From the NCBI RefSeq assembly GCF_010389155.1, contig NC_057764.1:10850001-10914000 (forward strand): a stretch of 64,000 nucleotides of DNA, given 5' to 3'. A model generated the notes under the pieces. That model was given only the letters and a program-made list of their open reading frames with translations. It searched no databases and had not been told where the DNA came from. Origin of the DNA: Erigeron canadensis (Eukaryota > Streptophyta > Magnoliopsida > Asterales > Asteraceae). The position numbers and the translations under genes were made by a program. This document shows positions 10,613 through 21,781 of this stretch, piece after piece (position 1 is the stretch's first letter; the number at the start of each line of letters is the position of its first letter).

Positions 10613-11554
10613 TGTGAGTCCACCTTCACAAGATGTAATACAAGTACAAGATATAATAACAAGTTATCACTAAGAACAATTATATCAAGTAACCCGACTG
10701 ATAAGTGGTTCGAATCTAGACAAAGACTAGTTAGGAACCACGATCCAGATATGGATAAAAACAATAAAGAATAAGTGCTTGAAACTATATAAATACTAAT
10801 TATATTCAAGTATTATGGCAATGAGTTGAGATGTATTTTTCAATGTATTTTATTTATTGCAATAAAAAAAATACATGAGTTGTTGCGGAACAAAGATAAT
10901 CACACTTGTGAAAGTATCTAAAGAACCCTAGAAATACAAATGATCTATGTGACAAGGAATTACTCGTAATAATACTTAGAGTAATATCACACGTTGCAAT
11001 TGCCAAAGTTCCAAGCATTTTTGCAAATGTGAGAAGTCTTATATTTATAGGCAAACATGTCTTGATGACATGGCAAATGCCGTACAAATATGGTTGGGTG
11101 CATTTATGGATTTATTGGACAAATCCATAACATGTTTGTTTAAGGTAAAGTATGTAAGTTTCTTTGATGTGACTTGACATACTTTATTCCCAACCTTTTG
11201 CCAAAACTATCCCAATCCCAGGTATAAAATTATTAACCGGGTAAAGGTAGTTTAAAGCCTGCAAAAAGAATTCCTCGTAATCAGTGTAAAAGTGTTGTAA
11301 ATACTTTTACACTGAGCCTCTTCAGTTTCACCTTCAGATAAGATCTTCTTTGAGCTCTGCTTTTGAAGTGATCTTCTTCTTCAGTCTTCAGTCTTTGACT
11401 TTAGTCTGAATGTCTTCAGTGTTGGTTGATTCTGAAACTGAAGTGAAGCTTCAGTGAGCTTTATTCTGAATGTCTTCAGAATCCTGAGCAAGCTTCATTC
11501 ACTAAACTTCAACGATTTTGAACAAATCATACTTAGTCGATTTTTGACCTAACA
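10613..11554 (-). repeat. 3' LTR of element A
   Basis: About 942 bp, running TG...CA (read on the minus strand, TGTTAGGTCA to ...GACTCACA). Its inner edge touches a polypurine tract. It carries a TATA box (minus TATAAATAT, 11041-11049), an 11-bp perfect hairpin AGTGTAAAAGT/ACTTTTACACT near 11288-11318, and many CTTCAG/CTGAAG words in the presumed U3 (11320-11520). It is clearly related to, but diverged from, the LTRs of element B. Confidence 0.75.
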
Positions 11555-11571
11555 AATTCCCCCTATTTGTT
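11555..11571 (-). promoter_or_regulatory. Polypurine tract of element A
   Basis: On the minus strand AACAAATAGGGGGAATT immediately precedes the LTR start TGTTAGG. This is the normal plus-strand priming site position. Confidence 0.75.
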
Positions 11572-11844
11572 CTAAAATAATACATGCATTTTAGATTTCT
11601 ATCTATACAAGTGTGTAAGTCTAAAAATGCAAGATTTTGTTTAAGTTGTAAAATATTTCTAAGGACATCTTATAGATCATTGATGTCTTAAGAAATTTTT
11701 TTGTTGTTTTTCTAACTTAAACTATTTCCTAATAATATGTTGTAACTTGTAACTATATAAAGATACTGAGATGATGTTCAGTTACAAGTACATGATGAAA
11801 AATGAAAATATTTACAAGTACAAATATTTACAACAAAGATATGA

Positions 11845-14800
11845 CTACTTCTTCGCAGGCCTTGAGCCAGAAGGTGCGTCAGTAGCCTTTCTCTTTGGTG
11901 AAGCAACTTTCCCAAACAACCTTTCCTCCATCTCCACCTTGGCCTTCATCTTTTGTTGGATCTTCAGCATCCAGGTGCCAGTCAGGTGAGATTTTGGCTT
12001 CCCCCTCCGAACATTGATCATTTCCTTGTGCTCAGTATACCCAAACTTTGCACTGAAGTCTGCTCATATTCTTCTTCTGCTCTACCTTCTCTCTTCACAA
12101 TCAGACTAAACAATTTCAGACCATCTTCCTTTAGAATTTGCACGTCAAGGATCTTTGCAGGATGGCACCTGTGTTTCATATAAAAATCATACTGATCCTT
12201 TTCATGTTTATCCTTCACCTGAGCAGCTTCTTCAGAAATAGGTATGAAGGTCGAAAGGTCAAAATCACGAGCATGTTTCCTTGATGATCTTGGGCCATTA
12301 AGCTTTGGCTTTTGGGGTGGCTTGTTCAGTTGCCTCTCAACTTTCTGAACTTCAGCTAGAATTTCTTTCTTCTTTATCTCCATCTCCTTCTTTCTATTTC
12401 TCACCAAGTCCTCAATGGACAACTTGAAGGTGAGATGGTCTAGCTTTTGTTCAAGAGGTGAGTATTGCATTCCATACTCATGCTCAGCCATTTCTCCCAG
12501 AGCTTTCTGCACTCTTGGATCATTCTTGATTTTCTGATAATGTTCAACTGTCAATCCAAGAGCTGCAACATCAAGCAAATCAATGGTACCCATTGCCAAG
12601 TGTTGAGCCCTTTCCCTTTCTTTGTTCTCTCTCCACATAATGAATTGATTGGAGACTTGTTTCTGAAGGGACTCCAACTTCTTCTGATCAGCAGTCAAAT
12701 CTGTTAATGGATAACCATGCTCATCAACATTTTCACCAACCACAAAACCAGAATCCTTAGCACCTTTCTTCTTGGTTTCCTCAACCATCTGAGCTTTACC
12801 TTTGTCTTTCTTAGTTTGTTCAGATGGTTGGGGTTCAGATTGTTGTTTCAGTTGTTGTTCCCCCTCAGATTGTTTCTTGGTTGCTTCCTTCATTTCTTAA
12901 GCATTGGACAACAAACCAATTGGCATTTCACTTCCCCCTTTGGGAATCTCAACAGGCAGCTGAGCATATAAATCAATGGATTTCTGCATGCCTTTGAGAG
13001 GTTCCCAACTCTGTTTCAGAACACTATCAGAGAATCCCTTTGCCATAGATGCAAACTGGGATCTCAATCTGAATGAGGAGTTCAGATTCAGCTTTTCATG
13101 CTCCAAAACTCCCTTTAACAATTCCTTTTCCTCTTCAGATAATGCACCAGAGGGAGGAAGAGGAGCAACAACTTCTGGTTTCTTTTTGAGCAAGGCCAGG
13201 ATTTCATCCAGTTGCTTTGACTGGTTCTGAACAGATTGACCAAGAGTTGACACAAAAGTTTTCATTTCAGTTACAGCCTTGTCAACCTTGTCATTTGTTT
13301 CCTTGGAGAGTTCAGAAACTATCGACTTGACCTTCTCATCAACTTGTTCTGCCACGAACACTGAAATATGAGAAATAAGATCTTGAGTGAATACAGATTT
13401 CAGTGCCTCAGAGACCTTCTCACCAATAGAAACACCAAGGGATTGTTCATCCAAACTTGGTTTCTTCACCAATTCAGCAACTTCCTTCTCAACTGCCAAG
13501 AATGAATTCTTCATTACAAGTAATGAGGATGTCAGATTCGCAACAACTGAAGTCTGCACATCCCTCTTGGTCAGTTTGAAGGCTTTACCAATCGCCTTAC
13601 TTAACCCATTACAAGCCGACACCAATTCATGTAACTTCCCAACCACCAAGCCTTCAATTGTTGCAACTTTTGTAAATTTGGTGCCCATAACAACCTGGGC
13701 ACCCTTCAGATCAGTCAATGACTTGCTGTTGGCAGCTAGAGATTTAGATAAGCCCTCAACCTGAATAAGTAGGTTGTGGACTTCGATTTGGGATCTCTCT
13801 AGCTGAGATTCCATGCTTAGAGGTGGAGCAGATGAAGTAGAAGCTGAAGCAACAAAGGGAAGAGTTCGGATACCTGCCAGAGTCTTTTCTAGTAAAGTGT
13901 CTGAAGGACCCTCATATTCAGATTCAGTTTCAGAGTCCAACTCTTTTTCTTGTTCCTCTGGCAGATCAAAATTCCTCCTTGGTGGGATTTCATGAATTTG
14001 GGGATGAAGGTGTTGAAGTTGTGGTTGAAAAACTGTTGAGGTGGCAAAGGCAGGAGTTGTGCCTTGGGGAAATAAAGGGTGTTGGTGAGAAATTGGTGGT
14101 GCTTGATAAGGTGGATCGAGATCAATGATATATTGTTGTTGGATGGGGATGTTTTGTTGTTGTTGTTCGTTCAAAGGAGGTGGTGGCATTGGTTCGTCAA
14201 CGAGGTTGAGGGTTGGCTCAGAATCCGATTGATTCTCCCTCAATAAGTCCTCATCGAACTCAAAATTCTCGAGGTTTCCTTCAGGAAGCTCATCGTCATC
14301 CCAGATATTAACTATCTGGTTATGCTCTGGGAAGGCTTCCCAGAATCCAAACCAACACCCAGTTCAGCAGTTGCATCGTCACTGGTCAGAAGTGGAACTG
14401 CTTCAGTCAATACCGGGGATGCCTCAGTAACTCCTGTGCTGGATCCAAGAGTCCCTTCATGGGCCGCAGAAGTTGAAACCTCCATCTTTTTGGGTATCAC
14501 CTGAGAAATATCAAAAGTTTGTGCATGTACAGAGTGTAAGATTTGTGAAGTTTCAGGGGGTGCACGTGCAGACTCAACTTCTAATGTGTGTTGGGCTGAC
14601 ACACTAATATCTTCACCATCTCCTCCTAAAGAAGTTTTGGAGATGGTTGCTTGCAGGTTTCCCATTTGACCTTCTTTTGAGATCTGTTTTGAGGTCTCAG
14701 AAGGCTGAGCTTGGGTACTAATATCCTTGGGTTGTAAGGATGGCCTAAAAGGACGAAATTTAAATAAACCCTTTGGAGATCCTGAGGAGTCTTTTGGGAG

Positions 14801-15740
14801 ATCCTCAAGTTGGTAAGTGGAAGATGTAGGTGGCTGGGTAGAACTTGTTTTGGATTTAAACAAGTGTAACATTTTGCCACTAGATCCACTGGTGGGTCTC
14901 ACATTTTTTTGTGACCCGCCCAGTGATCTTTCTGAGCCAGCTGGTCGTGCTGCGTCAGTTTTAAAATTGTTACCAAGTACCTGAAGCATTGCAGGAGACA
15001 GTTCAGGCTCGTCCTCAGACTCAGAGAGCTTTGACAAATCTTTGCAGAATTTAGTCTACGAGCTCTCCTGAAGGCTGTTAGAGTATCCTTCTCCCAGAAT
15101 GGCGATGAAGCACAAACTCAAAAATCTTGGGAATGCAATGTGAATACTCCTCTTCCCCTTCAACTGGGTCAACAACTGAGCAAACAACATCTCAAAAAAA
15201 TCCACATTTACACCATGCCACAAGTAGTAGCCCATCTCAACTTGGATCAAGGAAATCTGATCCAACCCGCCATTGTTGCCACCTAGACACTCTACAATTT
15301 GTGTCCAAAAATATCTCCAACAATTCTTCAATTCGGCAATAAAGATGTGGCCTGATGTTTTTAGGTTGTCATCATCATCTAGAATTTGGTTGTGGCCGGT
15401 GACCAACAAAACTTCTCTAAAATTCACCCCTTTTCTTCTCTTTGCATAAGGGGTGTTGGGAGGCAAATAATTTAAACGAAGTGCCTCCCGAAAACCATCA
15501 AGTGTCAATACACACTTCATCGTGCCCTCTTTCAACGTGAAGGCAATTGACTTATCATCTTTTGTAACTTCTGCAGTGTACCAAAACTCCAACAAATACC
15601 TATGGTACATCTGCTTTGGATCGGCAGTTAAGGCATAAGAGATAGGGCAACGTTGAAGAAAAGCGTTTAATCTGCCCATCAAACCTTCAGATTTGGCAAT
15701 CAAGGCTGCCTTGTAATTATTCATATTGAATCTGATAGTT
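11845..15740 (-). pseudogene. Element A accessory ORF downstream of pol (env position), broken
   Basis: About 1,260 codons of unknown function lie between pol and the 3' LTR. The N-terminal globular part (about 15740-15058) shares with element B the pattern IRxNM, GRLNxF, CPxxxALTxxPxxMYHxYLxEF and a WRYFW...YYLWHG region. A Ser/Pro-rich acidic linker follows (15037-13900), then a coiled-coil-like region rich in K, E, V and L (13850-12900), then a charged part with MGTIDLLDVAALG and DPRVQKALGE. It ends with a basic PKRKATDAPSGSRPAKK tail and a stop at 11847-11845. I see no signal peptide or membrane segment. Lesions are stops at 15058-15056 and 12899-12897 and frameshifts near 14340 and 12050. 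The start codon is uncertain, because the ATG used by element B is not conserved. Confidence 0.72.
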
Positions 15741-16015
15741 TTAGACTCAAAGTCCTTCGGCCATGAAGAACTTGGTCTAATTGCCGATTTTGGCGGGGAA
15801 TATTTAAAGGCAATAAGTGTTTTGGGTAATGAAAGAAGATGAAGATGAAAGTGTTTGAAAGAATTTAGGGTTTGGAAAATTATGAAGGAAAGTGATTGAG
15901 TGTTGAGAGAATGAGAGAGAAATATGATTGGGAGTAAATGAAAAATGAAATAAATGATGGAATGATTTTGGGAAAAAGTATTTATATTTTCAAAGGAATA
16001 CGAAAAGTTTTCCAA

Positions 16016-16514
16016 AGAAAATAAATAAAAAGATTTTGAATTTCAAACCCAATAAAATATAATGATAATTTATTGAAAGTGATTTTGATCGGGTTTGAAA
16101 TCCGAAATAATTTTTGGTTACACGTCCGCGTTTAATGCAACAACGGCCATGACCCCACTTTTTCGAAAAATATTCAACCGTTTTTAATGCAAAAGCAATG
16201 ATCATTTTTCTTTACGGCGCAAGTGGTATGACACGTCAGCAAAAAGGTATCCTAGAACAGTAAAAATCACGTGTCCACTTGCCAACTAGGTATCCATTAT
16301 ATAATAAAAGGTTTTGATGGACTTCAGATTTAATAATTTTTAAAATCTGAGGAAGGTTAAGGAAGTGCAATCTGAACCTTCTCATTTTCTGAAATTTTGA
16401 AGTCCTTCAGTTTCTGAATCATTTCAAACAAAATATTTTTTGAGGCAAAAATTCCCTCTCAGAGAAAAATTTCCTTTACTTGTAAAAACATATTTGTCTA
16501 TTCCTCCTGAAATG
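16016..16514 (-). other. Spacer between pol and the accessory ORF of element A
   Basis: About 500 bp without an ORF. A weak purine tract (minus GAGAGGGAATT near 16450) follows the pol stop. This is where a leader or internal promoter for the accessory ORF would lie, but no clear TATA or splice signal stands out. Confidence 0.4.
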
Positions 16515-19500
16515 CTACACAGGATTTAGCATTCCTAACTCGCTGATGAGATGTTTAAAAGTTTTGACATCTAAAGGTTTTGTAAACACATCAGCTAGTT
16601 GTTTATCAGTGAGAATGAAATGAATTTCAATATCACCTTTTAAAATATGATCACGAATGAAATGGTACCTGAGATCGATATGCTTGGTTTTGGAGTGCAT
16701 AACAGGATTGTGAGATATGGCGATGGCACTTGTGTTGTCACAGAAAATTGGCGTTCTGGTATACTTAACACCATAATCAGTTAGTTGGTTCTTCATCCAT
16801 AAAATCTGAGCACAACAACTTGCAGTGGATAATGAAACTGCAGTCTGCTTCTTGCTTGTCCAACTAACTTATTTGCCACCAAGGAAATGACAACCACCTG
16901 TGGTACTTTTCCTATCTATCTTACAACCTGCATGATCAGAATCTGAATAGCCCATGAGATCTAGACTTGAGCCTTTGGGATACCAAAGACCTAGTCTGGG
17001 GACACCTTTAAGGTATCGAAAAATCCTTGTTACTGCATTCTGGTGTGCTTCTCTGGGATCAGATTGAAATCGTGCACAAAGACATGTTGCAAACATTATG
17101 TCTGGTCTACTTGCAGTTAAGTACATTAATGATCCTACCATACCATGATATTTTGTGGGATCGACAGGTTTTCCATTGGGATCTGAGTCCAAAGTTAATG
17201 GTGCAGAAATTGGAGTATCTTTAGATGAAATTGAATCAAATTGATATTTCTTTATTAAATCTCTGACATATTTTTCTTGATTTATAAATATACCATCTCT
17301 GGTTTGTTTCACTTGAAGACCCAGAAAGTATGTCAGTTCACCCATCATACTCATTTCATACTTAGAAGACATGATTTCAGAAAACATATCACACAATTTT
17401 TCATTTGTAGAACCAAACACAGTATCATCAACATATATTTGTACAAGTAAGATATCACTTTTCTCATGCAAGATGAATAAAGTGTTATCTATTGCACCTC
17501 TTTTAAAACCATTATCTAAAAGATGTCGAGTTAGAGTATCATGCCAGGCTCTAGGTGCTTGTCTCAGACCATATAAAGCTTTGTTCAGTCTATACACCCA
17601 GTGAGGTTTTTCCTTGCTTTCAAATCCTGGTGGTTCATAAACATACACGACTTCTTCCAATTCTCCATTCAAGAAGGCACTTTTAACATCCATCTGGTAG
17701 ACTTTGAATTCATGATGAGCTGCAAATGCTAAGAATATTCTGATAGCTTCGAGTCTAGCCACTGGTGCAAAAGTCTCATCAAAATCAACTCCTTCTTCTT
17801 GTGCATAACCCTTTGCAACAAGTCTGGCCTTGTTTCTGATTACATGACCATCTTCATCAACTTTGTTTCGAAAGACCCATTTTGTCCCAATTGGTTCTTT
17901 CTTCAGATTGTTGGGACATGGAACAAGCTCCCAAACGTTGTTCCTTTCAAATTGGTTAAGCTCTTCTTGCATGGCTTCAACCCAACTTGGATCATTCATA
18001 GCCTCGTCAATCTTCTTCGGTTCTATTAGTGATAAGAAGCTGACATATAAGCATTGATCGCTTGTGGCTCTTCTGGTTTGAACCCCTCTACTTGGATCGC
18101 CAATCACTTGATCAATTGGATGTGAATGAGTCCATTTAGAGTAATGACCAGGATGAACAATGATATCAGTGCAAGAGCTCCTCTGGCTTACTTCAGGAGA
18201 TGGTTCAGAATGAACTATTTCAGTTTCATCATTTTCATCATCTTGTAAATCATGATTTGCATCATGAAATTCTTCATTATGAGGTACTTCAGTGGAGACT
18301 GATATCTGAGGAGTAGCACGCACATCTGATCCAATAGTCAATTTAGAAGGTAGTTTGAAAGTGACTGAAGGATAAAATGGGGTGTTACTTTGCTGATTTT
18401 TAATTGGTTCTGAACTAAGATGATTAGAAACATGTTCAGGTGACTGATCAGATTTATCATTGTGATCAGATTCACCAAAACTGATAGAACTTTCTAAAGG
18501 TGGTTCAGAGATTGGTTTATTAAAGATTGCAGAATTTGATTCATCAAAGGTAACATGAATTGACTCATCAACCTTTTTAAGTCTTTTGTTATAGACTCTA
18601 AAGGCTTTGCGAATTGTTGAATAACCTAAGAAGTAACCTTCATCAGCCTTGGCATCAAACTTGCCTAATTTGCTAGAATCATTCAGAATGTATACTGGAC
18701 ATCCAAATACATGGATATATCCAATATTTGGTTTTCTATTTCTGAGCACTTCATAGGTAGTCTTCTTATGTCTTTTGACATAAATTGAACGATTTTGGGT
18801 GTAGCAAGCAGTTGCAACAGCTTCAGCCCAGAAACATTTTGGAAGACTTGATTCATTCAACATACTTCTGGCAGCTTCTATCATCGTACGATTCTTTCTT
18901 TCTACAACACCATTTTGCTCTGGTGTATGTGTTGAGGAGAAGTTCTGAGATATGCCAGTGTCAGTGCAGAAGGTTTCCAAAGTGGAGTTTCTGAATTCAG
19001 TGCCATTGTCACTTTTGAGCTGACGTACTTTTCGCTTGTGCTTGAGTTCAATTTGTTTGATGAGGGCAATGATTTCAGCAGCAACTTCACTTTTTGTTCT
19101 GAGGAAGATCACCCAACAGTATCTTGAGTATTCATCAACAACGACCAGAGTGTACTTCTTCCCAGCTCTTGTCTGGACGTTCACAGGACCAAAAAGATCC
19201 ATATGAAGCATATGTAGTGGTTCAGTGATGCTGAAATTTTGCTTGGTCTTGAAGGATGCTCTCTTCTTCTTGCCCATTTCACACCCTGGACATGGCTTGT
19301 CTTTATTGAAAGACATGGTTGGTATCCCATCAGCAAGTTGTTTTCTGGACAACTTATTTATATTTTTGAAATTGAGATGGGATAACCTTTTGTGCCATAA
19401 CCAGTTGGTGTCCTCATCTGCCTTTGTGTAGAAACATTGTTCAGAAGTAGCACTATTCATGTCTACTACGTAAATGTTTCCTTTCCTGGGAGCAATCATC

Positions 19501-19800
19501 ACTACCTTCCAATCTTTGTTGAATATGGTGCCTTGTGATAAATCAAATAAAACCTTAAAGCCATCATCACAAAGTTGGCTGACACTGATCAGGTTATATT
19601 TCAAACCATTTACATATGCAACTTTTGTGAATTTGACTTGCCATTATTCACAACACCATATCCCTCAGTTTGTCCGTTTTCATCATTACCAAAAGTTATT
19701 GAGGGCCCCTCTTGCACCCTATATTCCTCTAGCAGGGTTTTGTGACCAGTCATGGTTCTGCCAGCGGCACTGTCAAGACACTAAGTATTCTTTTTGCGGT
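16515..19800 (-). pseudogene. Element A pol: protease, integrase, reverse transcriptase, RNase H
   Basis: The 911-codon main frame (19604-16869) begins within the protease/pre-integrase region. It has the pre-integrase zinc finger (HKRLSHLNF...CPGCEMGK), integrase acids in [17 protein letters not shown] and [14 protein letters not shown], and RT with [12 protein letters not shown] and YVDDTVFGS. The protease is in another frame (LDSAAGRTMTG, about 19770), with a stop in place of a Trp just before it (N-T-stop-C-L-D-S) and a 1-nt loss near 19645. RNase H starts [10 protein letters not shown], then has a stop at 16871-16869. About 24 bp encoding the EAEY active-site stretch are missing near 16820 compared with element B. 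The tail (16796-16515) ends ELGMLNPV. The enzymes would copy and insert the element, but these lesions abolish that. Confidence 0.85.
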
Positions 19801-19821
19801 CACCCTGCACATACACAAAGA

Positions 19822-20510
19822 TTAGTTCTTTTTGGGAACCCATCTCTTGATGGGTCCACTGGGCTCTCCCTGAGCAGCCTCAGATTTCTTTGGTACATAA
19901 GGAACAGTTGGATCAAAAGGGATGTCAGTGATAATCTCAGATGAGATAAAAACAGTTGGTTTGACGACTTCAACAACCTTTTTCTTTTCAGATTTCTCTT
20001 TTTCTTGTTTGATTTTCTTTGAAAAAGGCTTTGGGTTTTGTTTAGGATTTTGGGGAGTGCTTTCAACATTTTTTAAACCTGCATTACAGCTTTGCACTTG
20101 CCTGGCCAAATTTTGAAATTGACTTTCAATCCTTAACAAATAGACTCTTGATTAGACACCTGAGCTCTACCAGAATCTGAGGTAGAAGGCTCAGCAGGGA
20201 TGACATTTTTCTTCTTCTGGTGGTTCTTGGGAACCTTCGACGAAGACTGAGGGGAAGGCTTCTTGGATTTAGCTTTCTTATCTGAAGCACTGGTTTGATA
20301 TGCTTGAGATTTGCCCTCAGGTTGTTCCTGGGCTTGATCAGTTATCTCTTTTGTTTTTCCAAGATCTTTAAAAATGATCTCTGGTCTCATTTTTTTAGGA
20401 AGTGCATCCAAATCAGTTATTACGGATGCAAGATGAAGATCACCAGTGCCATAAGCGATTCTTTGATTTTCAAAAGTTTTCTTAATGGCAGCTTTAGGAA
20501 AAGGTGATTT
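19822..20510 (-). pseudogene. Element A gag, C-terminal part
   Basis: Two overlapping open segments (20510-20133 and 20139-19822) encode a Lys/Ser/Pro-rich region ending GPIKRWVPKKN and a stop. Pol continues in the -1 frame after that stop. The second segment has a short heptad-like stretch, RIESQFQNLARQVQSCNAGL. The capsid-like domain and zinc knuckle expected upstream are absent because element B's LTR cuts the gene at 20510/20511. Residues upstream of 20510 that appear in frame are LTR sequence, not gag. Confidence 0.6.
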
Positions 20511-21491
20511 TGTGAAGTCCCTCACTCGATGGTTTACCCACAAGTGTAGAATAACAAGTCAAGTAATCACTAGATAGGATTAGTATTAAACGTCAAGTAA
20601 GCACTAGATTGGACTAGTATTACGATAAATATAAATGCAAGAATACATAAAACGTAATACGTACTTAAGTAATATAAAGATAAGCAAGTAAGTAAATGGT
20701 GGGACACAATGTAATTTTCAAGTATATTTTATTTATTGATGTTAAATAAAATACAAGGTTGTTGCGGAACAAGATATTACAAAGTAAGTATCTAAACAAC
20801 CTATGAATTACAAGTGATCTAATCTTTGCTAAATAAACTCTTTGATCGAAATACTTAAAGTTGTGAAGTTTGACTGTTTAGATCGAGAGTAATTGAGCAA
20901 AGACACCAAATTGCAAAAGTATGTAATTTGGACGAGGAAGTGACGTGTTATTTATAGGCAAAAAGAATAAATATAATATACTTTTTGCCGTACAAATATG
21001 GTTACATGCATTTAAGGAAATTACTTTAATTCCTTAAAAGCATCGATTAAGGTGCAAGAATAAAGTCACATGATAGTGACTTGTCTTCTAATTAACCAAC
21101 CACCTTTACATGCGTGTAAGGCTTTTAACAAAAGACAAATGGATTGTCCGGTTAAAGGCATGTAAAGGCATAAAGTCAATTCCTCGTAATCAGTGTTCAG
21201 ACTTGTAAGGTCTAGAATACTAACAAGGACTCCAGTTAGGAGATCTGGTAAGTATTCTAGTGAGCTCCGCTATTTATCAGACTTCTTTCTTCAGACTTCA
21301 GTCTTTGACTTCAGTGAGAATGTCTTCAGTGGAAAGATCTTGACTGGAGTGAAGTCTAGTGAACAAATCTGGTGGAATCCAGATTCTTATACAAGTAAGT
21401 TGTTCACTGGTCTTCACATAATTTCTGGACAAATCTTCAGAGGGCTCCAGTAGTCACGTCTGGAGCGAGTCCAGTAAATCTGGACCTAACA
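20511..21491 (-). repeat. 3' LTR of element B
   Basis: About 981 bp (minus strand TGTTAGGTCCAGATTTACTG to ...GACTTCACA). TATA box on the minus strand at 20949-20956. The U3 is rich in CTTCAGT and in CCAGTAAATCTGG/TCTGGAG words. The inner edge is followed by the polypurine tract at 21492-21508. Related LTR copies lie at 50285-51264 (+) and 52551-53393 (-). Confidence 0.78.
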
Positions 21492-21508
21492 AATTCCCCC
21501 TATTTGTT
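21492..21508 (-). promoter_or_regulatory. Polypurine tract of element B
   Basis: AACAAATAGGGGGAATT on the minus strand, identical to the tract of element A and directly before TGTTAGGTCC. Confidence 0.75.
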
Positions 21509-21781
21509 TAGAAATTATGCAAGGATTTTCAAGCTTTTATCTATACAAGTTTGTGCTTGAAAAATAATAAAACAAAATATTGACTATGTCTAATTTGAAT
21601 TACTGGAGAGCCACCTTATAGATCATCAGTGTTCCCAGTTTATACATTTTAGTTTCTAGACTTAATCTGATCAAATACTTGTGAGAACATAAAGCATGCA
21701 ACTTATATTTACAGACATCAACTGGTGACAAGTTACAACTTTATAAAGTCAATACAATTACAAGTAAATGATAAAAAAAAG

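Larger units (their letters stand above)
10613..20510 (-). mobile_element. Element A: Ty1/copia element, 5' part missing, with post-pol accessory ORF
   Basis: In transcription order (right to left): partial gag (20510-19822), protease/integrase/RT/RNase H (19800-16515), a ~500-bp spacer, a very long accessory ORF (about 15740-11845), a polypurine tract and a 3' LTR (11554-10613). The left outer edge is TGTGAGTCC, and the preceding 5 bp CAAAG would be the target duplication. The 5' LTR, primer site and gag start are absent: gag is cut exactly where element B's LTR begins (20511). Several nonsense and frameshift lesions show it is dead. The layout, with a large ORF between pol and the 3' LTR, is like Sireviruses (Maximus/SIRE lineage). 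Confidence 0.82.

Noticed and set aside
12465..13995. Several plus-strand ORFs of 60-125 codons
   Set aside because: They are antisense shadows of the accessory ORF of element A, with Ser/Phe-rich composition expected from the reverse strand of Lys/Glu-rich coding sequence.
20511..20543. N-terminal residues MWVNHRVRDF joined to element A gag
   Set aside because: These codons are U5 LTR sequence of element B. The apparent continuity with gag is accidental.
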